Shown: piece after piece, positions 58,880 to 64,000 of the stretch
Layout: each line of letters starts with the position of its first letter
Numbering within the stretch: position 1 is the first letter of the stretch
Assembly (NCBI RefSeq): GCF_000373585.1
Contig: NZ_KB891884.1
Span: 72,452 to 136,451, forward strand
DNA length: 64,000 nucleotides
Source: Streptomyces sp. MspMP-M5
Lineage (GTDB): Bacteria > Actinomycetota > Actinomycetes > Streptomycetales > Streptomycetaceae
Direction: 5' to 3'
Position numbers and translations under genes: made by a program
Notes under the pieces: model-generated
Told to the model about the DNA's origin: nothing
Databases searched by the model: none
What the model saw: the letters and a program-made list of their open reading frames with translations, nothing else

Positions 58880-59595
58880 CGCCCCGCACCGCCACCCCCG
58901 CACTGCCCCTCGGCGACGACGCACTGATCCTCTCCCACCGCCTCGGCGAGTGGGCGGGCAACGCCCCCGTCCTCGAAGAGGAGGTCGCCCTCGCCAACAT
59001 CGCCCTGGACCTCCTCGGCCAGGCGAGAATCCTGCTCTCCCTCGCCGGCGACGAGGACGAACTCGCCTACCTCCGCGAGGAACGCCAGTTCCGCAACGTC
59101 CAGCTCGTCGAGCAGCCCAACGGCGACTTCGCCCACACCATCGCCCGCCAGCTCTACTTCTCCACCTACCAAGAGCTGCTCTACGGCCACCTCGCCACCA
59201 CCGACAGCGAGTTGGCGCCGCTCGCCGGAAAGGCCGTCAAGGAGACCGCCTACCACCGCGACCACGCCGAACAGTGGACCCTGCGCCTCGGCGACGGCAC
59301 CGACGAGAGCCACACCCGGATGCAACGCGCCCTGGACGCCCTCTGGCGTTACACCGGCGAACTCTTCGACCCCGTCGACGGACTGGCCGGCGTCCCCTGG
59401 CAGACGCTCCACGACACCTGGACCGCCCGCATCACCGCCACCGTCGAGCGCGCCACCCTCACCGTCCCCACCGGCCCCCGGCACGGCGCCTGGACCGCCG
59501 GCGGCGGCCGCCAGGGAATCCACACCGAACCCTTCGGCCGGCTGCTCGCCGAAATGCAGCACCTCCACCGCAGCCACCCGGGGGCGACATGGTGA
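58876..59595 (+). CDS. paaC: Phenylacetyl-CoA epoxidase subunit PaaC
   Basis: 239 aa from a GTG overlapping the paaB stop (GTGA). Ferritin-like helical bundle, 'LSHRLGEWAGNAPVLEEEVA', 'ANIALDLLGQARILL', 'ETAYHRDHAEQWTLRLGDGT'. Non-catalytic structural subunit paired with PaaA. Confidence 0.95.
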   Translation: MTPRTATPALPLGDDALILSHRLGEWAGNAPVLEEEVALANIALDLLGQARILLSLAGDEDELAYLREERQFRNVQLVEQPNGDFAHTIARQLYFSTYQELLYGHLATTDSELAPLAGKAVKETAYHRDHAEQWTLRLGDGTDESHTRMQRALDALWRYTGELFDPVDGLAGVPWQTLHDTWTARITATVERATLTVPTGPRHGAWTAGGGRQGIHTEPFGRLLAEMQHLHRSHPGATW

Positions 59596-60092
59596 CCCCC
59601 GCCCCCACCACCCTCGAAGCGGAACTCCTGGCGCTCGCCGGCTCCGTCCCCGACCCCGAGCTGCCCGTCCTCACCCTCGCCGAACTCGGCGTGCTGCGCG
59701 ACGTCCGGCTCACCGCCCCCGACCGCGTCGAGGTCACCCTCACCCCCACCTACACCGGCTGCCCCGCCATCGAGGCGATGTCCGCCGACATAGAACGCGT
59801 CCTGCACGACCACGGCATACCCGAGGTCGAGGTCCGCACCGTCCTCGACCCGCCGTGGACGACCGACGCGATCACCGACGAGGGCCGCCGGAAACTCGCC
59901 GCATTCGGCATCGCCCCGCCCCGCCCCACCGCGTCGGCCCGAGGACCAATCCCCCTCGACCTCACCATCCGCTGCCCGCACTGCGGATCGACCGACACCA
60001 CCCTGCTCAGCCGGTTCTCCTCCACGGCCTGCAAGGCGCTGCGCCGCTGCGAGTCCTGCCGCGAACCCTTCGACCACTTCAAGGAGTTGTGA
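59589..60092 (+). CDS. paaD: PaaD, iron-sulfur/metal-maturation protein of the epoxidase
   Basis: 167 aa. MIP18/DUF59 domain (about 12-95, 'SVPDPELPVLTLAELGVLRDV', 'TPTYTGCPAIEAMSADIERV') and a C-terminal zinc-ribbon-like 'CPHCGSTDT...CESCREPF'. Needed for maturation of the epoxidase. The ATG overlaps paaC by 7 bp; a GTG at 59592 is the alternative. Confidence 0.94.
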   Translation: MVTPAPTTLEAELLALAGSVPDPELPVLTLAELGVLRDVRLTAPDRVEVTLTPTYTGCPAIEAMSADIERVLHDHGIPEVEVRTVLDPPWTTDAITDEGRRKLAAFGIAPPRPTASARGPIPLDLTIRCPHCGSTDTTLLSRFSSTACKALRRCESCREPFDHFKEL

Positions 60093-61138
60093 TGTTCCAC
60101 CCGCTCCAGGTGCGGGAGATCGAGCGGCTCACGGACGACGCGGTGGCCGTCACCTTCACGGTCCCGCCCGAGCTCCGCGCGACCTTCCGGCACACCCCCG
60201 GGCAGCACATCGCACTGCGCAGAACGGTCGACGGCCGGGAGATCCGCCGCACCTACTCCATCTGCACCCCCGCCACCGACGACCCCGTCCTGCGGGTCGG
60301 CATCCGCCTGGTCGAGGACGGCACCTTCTCCACCTACGCCCTCAAGGAACTCGCCGTCGGCGACACCGTCGACGTCATGGCGCCGGCGGGCCGCTTCACC
60401 CTCGTCCCCCGCCCCGGCCGGTTCGTGGGCATCGTCGGCGGCAGCGGCATCACCCCGGTGCTCTCCATCGCCGGCACCCTGCTCGCCCGCCAGTCCGACG
60501 CCCACTTCTGCCTGATCCGCAGCGACCGCACCACGGCCTCCGCGATGTTCCTGGAGGAGGTGGCCGACCTCAAGGACCGCTACCCGGAGCGGTTCCAGCT
60601 GGTGCATGTGCTCTCCCGCGAGGAACGGCAGACCGGCCTGCCCTCCGGTCGCCTCGACCAGGAACGCCTGCGCACCCTGCTGCCTGCGCTACTGCGGACC
60701 GACTCTGTCGACGGCTGGTTCCTGTGCGGCCCCTACGGCCTCGTCCAGGGCGCCGAACAGGCCCTGCGCGCCCTCGGCGTACCGCGCACCCGCATCCACG
60801 AAGAGATCTTCCACCTCGACAACGGCGCCGCGGCCCCCGCGCCCGCCACCACCGTGCCCGCGCACAGCACGGTCACCGCCACCCTCGACGGCCGCTCCGG
60901 CACCTGGCCCGTCCATGACGGCGAATCGCTCCTGGAAGCCGTGCTCCGCAACCGCCCCGACGCCCCCTACGCCTGCAAGGGCGGCGTCTGCGGCACGTGC
61001 CGCGCCTTCCTCGTCTCCGGTGAGATCCGGATGGACCGCAACTTCGCCCTGGAATCCGAGGAGGTCGACGCCGGATACGTATTGGCCTGCCAGTCCCACC
61101 CCGCCACGGAGCAGGTCGAGCTGGACTTCGACCGCTGA
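60092..61138 (+). CDS. paaE: Phenylacetyl-CoA epoxidase reductase PaaE
   Basis: 348 aa. FAD-binding 'RRTYSICTPA', NAD-binding 'GIVGGSGITPVLSIAGTLL', and C-terminal plant-type ferredoxin with the 2Fe-2S cysteines in 'YACKGGVCGTC' and 'YVLACQS'. It passes electrons from NAD(P)H to PaaA. The start shares one base with the paaD stop (TGATG). Last gene of the epoxidase operon. Confidence 0.96.
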   Translation: MFHPLQVREIERLTDDAVAVTFTVPPELRATFRHTPGQHIALRRTVDGREIRRTYSICTPATDDPVLRVGIRLVEDGTFSTYALKELAVGDTVDVMAPAGRFTLVPRPGRFVGIVGGSGITPVLSIAGTLLARQSDAHFCLIRSDRTTASAMFLEEVADLKDRYPERFQLVHVLSREERQTGLPSGRLDQERLRTLLPALLRTDSVDGWFLCGPYGLVQGAEQALRALGVPRTRIHEEIFHLDNGAAAPAPATTVPAHSTVTATLDGRSGTWPVHDGESLLEAVLRNRPDAPYACKGGVCGTCRAFLVSGEIRMDRNFALESEEVDAGYVLACQSHPATEQVELDFDR

Positions 61139-61174
61139 GAGCCGCCCGCCGCCGTCCGCGCCATTCCCAATTCC

Positions 61175-61188
61175 TGCAACATGTTCTA
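61175..61188. promoter_or_regulatory. KstR-type operator upstream of acyl-CoA dehydrogenase
   Basis: TGCAACATGTTCTA fits the mycobacterial KstR consensus TNNAACNNGTTNNA, remembered from the literature, at every fixed position; located 62 bp before the GTG start at 61250. Confidence 0.5.
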
Positions 61189-61191
61189 ACT

Positions 61192-61204
61192 TGACGCCTC
61201 GTCA
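61192..61204. promoter_or_regulatory. Second inverted repeat upstream of acyl-CoA dehydrogenase
   Basis: TGACG-CCT-CGTCA, a perfect 5-3-5 repeat 3 bp after the KstR-like site. Confidence 0.4.
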
Positions 61205-61249
61205 GGTATCGCTCGCCGGACCGGCGACGGCACGCGGGAGGACGGACCA

Positions 61250-62383
61250 GTGGACTTCACCTTCACCGAGGAACAACAGGCAGCCGTCGAAGCGGCACAG
61301 GCCGTCTTCTCGGACGTCGCCCCCGACGGCGTCCCCAGCCCGGCACTCGCCCACGGCCCCGTCGCCGACGACTTCGACCGCCCCCTGTGGCGCACCCTCG
61401 CCGACGCCGACCTCCTCGGCCTCCCCGTCGCACCCGGACACGGCGGCGCCGGCCTCGACCCGATCGCCCTCTGCCTCGTCCTCCGTGAATCCGCCAAGGT
61501 CCTCGCCCGCGTCCCCCTCCTGGAGACCTACGCCGGCGCGCACACCCTCCAGCACCACGCGACCGACGACCTGCGCGCCGACGTCCTGCCACAGCTCGCC
61601 ACCGGCCACCTCGTCCTCACCGCCGCCACCGGCGGCCGCACCGGCCACGACCCCGCCGAACTCGCGGTCACCGCCCGACAGGACGGCACCACCTGGACCC
61701 TCGACGGCACCCACACCGCCGTCCCCTGGGCCCACACCGCCAACCGCATCCTGCTCCCCGCCCACACTCCCGACGGCCGCACCGTCCTCGCCCTCGTCCC
61801 CCGCGACCGCCCCGGCCTCACCCTCGGCGACCAGATATCCACCAACGGCGAGCGCTACGCCGAGATCCGCCTCGACTCCGTCCGCGCCGACGCCCGGGAA
61901 ATCCTCACCGACCCGGCCGCCTGGGACACACTGCGCGACCTGCTCACCACCGGCACCTGCGCCCTCGCCCTCGGCCTCGGCGAACGCGTCCTGGCCATGA
62001 CCAGCGACTACACCACAAAACGCGAACAGTTCGGCTTCCCTCTGGCCACCTTCCAGGCCGTCGCCGTCCAGGCCGCCGACCGCTTCATCGACCTGCGCGC
62101 CATGGAAGCCACTCTCTGGCAGGCGGCCTGGCGCCTCACCACCGGGGCCCCGGGACCGCTACCGCCCGCCGGGGACATCGCGGTCGCCAAGATCTGGGCC
62201 TCCGAGGGCGTCCGGCGCATCGTCCAGACCGCCCAGCACCTGCACGGCGGCTTCGGCGCCGACACCGACAACCCACTGCACCGCTACCACGCCTGGGCCA
62301 AACAGCTCGAACTCTCCCTCGGCCCGGCCGCCGCCCACGAGGAGGCACTCGGCGAACTCCTCGCCGCGCACCCGCTCGGCTGA
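61250..62383 (+). CDS. Acyl-CoA dehydrogenase, steroid-type FadE subunit
   Basis: 377 aa from a GTG preceded by GGGAGGAC. The N-terminal domain is weakly conserved; 'YTTKREQFGFPLATFQAVAVQAAD' (shown up to 20: YTTKREQFGFPLATFQAVAV) and 'HLHGGFGADTDNPLHRYHAWAKQLE' are the features of the short FadE chains that form alpha2-beta2 heterotetramers in steroid side-chain beta-oxidation. The partner chain is not next to it. No 'YEGT' catalytic glutamate region is present. The promoter has KstR-like and TGACG repeats. It might belong to a steroid or unusual acyl-CoA pathway. Confidence 0.82.
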   Translation: MDFTFTEEQQAAVEAAQAVFSDVAPDGVPSPALAHGPVADDFDRPLWRTLADADLLGLPVAPGHGGAGLDPIALCLVLRESAKVLARVPLLETYAGAHTLQHHATDDLRADVLPQLATGHLVLTAATGGRTGHDPAELAVTARQDGTTWTLDGTHTAVPWAHTANRILLPAHTPDGRTVLALVPRDRPGLTLGDQISTNGERYAEIRLDSVRADAREILTDPAAWDTLRDLLTTGTCALALGLGERVLAMTSDYTTKREQFGFPLATFQAVAVQAADRFIDLRAMEATLWQAAWRLTTGAPGPLPPAGDIAVAKIWASEGVRRIVQTAQHLHGGFGADTDNPLHRYHAWAKQLELSLGPAAAHEEALGELLAAHPLG

Positions 62384-62559
62384 TCACCGCGCACTCCCTC
62401 GGCTGACGGCGGACGTCCGGACGTCAACTCGGCCGACGACGGACGTCAGCGGTCGGGACGCGCACCACAGAGAACCGCCGTCGGCCGTCGCGCCCCCAGG
62501 CCCCCGCCACGGCAGCGCCAACAGAGAGGCCCCGCCAGGAACCAGCCAGGAGCAACGTC

Positions 62560-62904
62560 CTAGACGATCGTCCCCACGCCGCCCTTGCCGTCCGACACCG
62601 GACGCCCGGCCGCCTCCCACGCCTGCATGCCACCCGCGACATTCACCGCGTCGAGGCCCTGCCCGATCAGATACTGCGCCACCTGGGCCGACCGACCGCC
62701 GACCCGGCACAGCACAAAGATCCTGCCGCCCTCGGGCGCCGTCTCCGTCAACTCCCCGTAACGGGCGACGAATTCGCTCATCGGGATGTGCAGCGCGCCC
62801 TCGGCGTGCCCGGCCGCCCACTCATCGTCCTCACGGACGTCCAGCAGGAAGTCCTCGGGCGTGAGGGCATCGACACCGACCGTGGGCACAGAACCAAATT
62901 GCAT
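62560..62904 (-). CDS. Rhodanese-like domain protein
   Basis: 114 aa single rhodanese domain: 'LDVREDDEWAAGHAEGALHI', active-site loop 'VLCRVGGRSAQVAQYL' with the catalytic Cys, and 'VNVAGGMQAWEAAGRPV'. It moves sulfane sulfur or acts in sulfide handling. The ATG at 62904 is preferred to the in-frame ATG at 62958, whose extra residues overlap the J-domain gene. Ten bp after the J-domain stop, so probably one operon. Confidence 0.92.
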   Translation of the reverse strand: MQFGSVPTVGVDALTPEDFLLDVREDDEWAAGHAEGALHIPMSEFVARYGELTETAPEGGRIFVLCRVGGRSAQVAQYLIGQGLDAVNVAGGMQAWEAAGRPVSDGKGGVGTIV

Positions 62905-62914
62905 GCTCCCGACG

Positions 62915-63880
62915 CTACCCGACCAGCTGCATGAGATACGCCTCGCGTTCCCGGACATCGGCCAGCAGCTTCTCGGCGATCTCGTCCAGCAGGGCGTCCG
63001 GATCGTCCGGCGCCATCCGGATCATCGAGCCGATCGCGCTGGCCTCCAGCTCCGCGACGGCCGAGGCCAGCAGCTCCTTGCGCTCGGCCAGCCACTCCAG
63101 CCGGGCATAGAGCTCCTCGCTCTCGCTCAGCCGCCGTTCGGCAGGCGCCGGACCGGCCTCCCACTCCCGCACCAGCTCCCGCAACAACGCCACGTCACCC
63201 CGCCCGTACGCGGCGTTGACCCGCGCGATGAAGCCGTCCCGCCTGGCCCGCTCCGCGTCGTCCCGCGCCAGGTCCGGATGCGCCCGGCGGACCAGATCGC
63301 GGTAGATCTTGCGGGCCTCCTCACCCGGCCGCACCTTCGGCGGCGGCTGGACGGGCTGGTCCGTCAGCATCGCGTGCGCCTCGGGGAACAGCCCCTCCGA
63401 CCCGATCCAGCCGTGGAACAACTCCTCCACCTGCGGCATCGGCAGCACCGACGCGCGTGCTTCGCGCGCCTTGCGGATGTCCTCGGGGTCGCCGGTACGC
63501 GCCGCCACGGCCTCCGCGATCTGCGCGTCCAGCTCGTCCAGCCGCGCATACAGGGGACCGAGCCGCTGGTGGTGCAGCCGGGAGAAGTTCTCCACCTCCA
63601 CCCGGAAGGTCTCCACCGCGATCTCGAACTCGATCAGAGCCTGCTCGGCCGCCAGCACCGCCTTCGCCAACCGCCGGGTCCCCTCGTCCCGGGGATCCGC
63701 GTCGTCCCCCGCGCCCTCCGGGCTCCCCCCGGCAGCGGTGGCATCCGGATCGCTCCGCTCCGCGTCCGGCACCGCACCGCGGGCATCCGCCGCCCGCGGT
63801 GCGGCCGGGTCGCCGAGTGCCCCCGGTGTGTCCGGTCGGTCCTGGCCGTCCTGCGCGTTCTCCGCGTGCGAGTTCGTCAC
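62915..63880 (-). CDS. J-domain-containing protein
   Basis: 321 aa from a GTG. An acidic Ala/Gly/Asp-rich N-terminus (about 1-65), coiled-coil-like helices (about 68-135), a J-like segment with the HPD tripeptide in 'RRAHPDLARDD', followed by 'ARVNAAYGRGDVALLRELV' and another helical region. The HPD suggests it stimulates an Hsp70 (DnaK). This is the atypical, non-DnaJ form. Rightmost gene; the remaining 120 bases hold only G-rich sequence. Confidence 0.85.
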   Translation of the reverse strand: MTNSHAENAQDGQDRPDTPGALGDPAAPRAADARGAVPDAERSDPDATAAGGSPEGAGDDADPRDEGTRRLAKAVLAAEQALIEFEIAVETFRVEVENFSRLHHQRLGPLYARLDELDAQIAEAVAARTGDPEDIRKAREARASVLPMPQVEELFHGWIGSEGLFPEAHAMLTDQPVQPPPKVRPGEEARKIYRDLVRRAHPDLARDDAERARRDGFIARVNAAYGRGDVALLRELVREWEAGPAPAERRLSESEELYARLEWLAERKELLASAVAELEASAIGSMIRMAPDDPDALLDEIAEKLLADVREREAYLMQLVG

Positions 63881-64000
63881 CCGGTCAGCGTACGGCCCTG
63901 GGGGAGGGGGTGCGTGGTGGCGTCCCGGGGGTGGTGGGACGGATGGGGTGCGAGCTGAGGGGGTGGGACGAGGGCCGGGGTTCGGGGGTGGGGGTGGGGG

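Noticed and set aside
1..64000. CRISPR arrays, tRNA or rRNA genes, IS elements and prophage
   Set aside because: No spaced repeats, cloverleaf sequences, transposase or phage proteins were seen by eye. The parS copies are separate functional sites, not a CRISPR.

Overview
This is a chromosomal segment of a Streptomyces or a very close actinomycete. The DNA is GC-rich with strong third-position GC bias, starts are often GTG or TTG, and many junctions are coupled ATGA/GTGA. The gene order matches what I remember of the Streptomyces coelicolor core around SCO3790-SCO3836 (metG, aspS, two bkd clusters, a Ser/Thr kinase pair). I count 14 exact copies of the 14-bp ParB site GTTTCACGTGAAAC plus one copy with a single mismatch. 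Streptomyces concentrates these parS sites around oriC, so the window probably lies close to the origin; dnaA and oriC are not in it. I saw no rRNA, tRNA, CRISPR array, transposase or phage gene.

Layout. 1-12 kb: a membrane esterase (cut by the edge), a vWA/TerF-like protein, metG, aspS, a PAS-GAF-SpoIIE phosphatase, an AI-2E-family permease, a pirin and an SseB-like protein. 12-28 kb: an acyl-CoA dehydrogenase, an M18 aminopeptidase coupled to a short AfsR-like regulator, two DUF4232 lipoproteins, a secreted NlpC/P60-like protein, an XRE-type membrane protein, a thioredoxin-NHL protein, a maleylpyruvate isomerase-family protein, an MFS/GntR pair and a GNAT-Nudix fusion. 28-33 kb: the first branched-chain 2-oxoacid dehydrogenase operon, then a NarL-type response regulator. 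34-45 kb: a phosphotransferase, two divergent membrane Ser/Thr kinases, the proteasome activator Bpa, a quinone oxidoreductase, a K+ channel, and coupled moeA and mobA-like genes. 45.5-50 kb: the second bkd operon and its Lrp-type regulator. 50-62.4 kb: phenylacetate catabolism (a TetR repressor, paaH-like, paaN and paaABCDE), interrupted by an RNA methyltransferase locus and an HTTM/DUF5819 pair, and followed by a steroid-type acyl-CoA dehydrogenase. 62.5-64 kb: a rhodanese and a J-domain protein.

Working together. The right half is a catabolic island. Both bkd clusters supply branched-chain acyl-CoA, while PaaABCDE, PaaN and PaaH convert phenylacetyl-CoA towards acetyl-CoA and succinyl-CoA. 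Three promoter regions (second bkd/Lrp, paaH/paaN, paaA) share a TetR-type palindrome ACCGNNCGNNCGGT, the core I recall for PaaR, and each also carries a DnaA-box-like 9-mer.

Most notable: (1) the dense parS field, in which two loci have parS built into terminator-like hairpins and one parS lies inside a coding sequence; (2) a ruined TrmH/SpoU methyltransferase gene split by about 1 kb that carries a different, intact SpoU-family methyltransferase; (3) the shared PaaR-like/DnaA-box promoter architecture.
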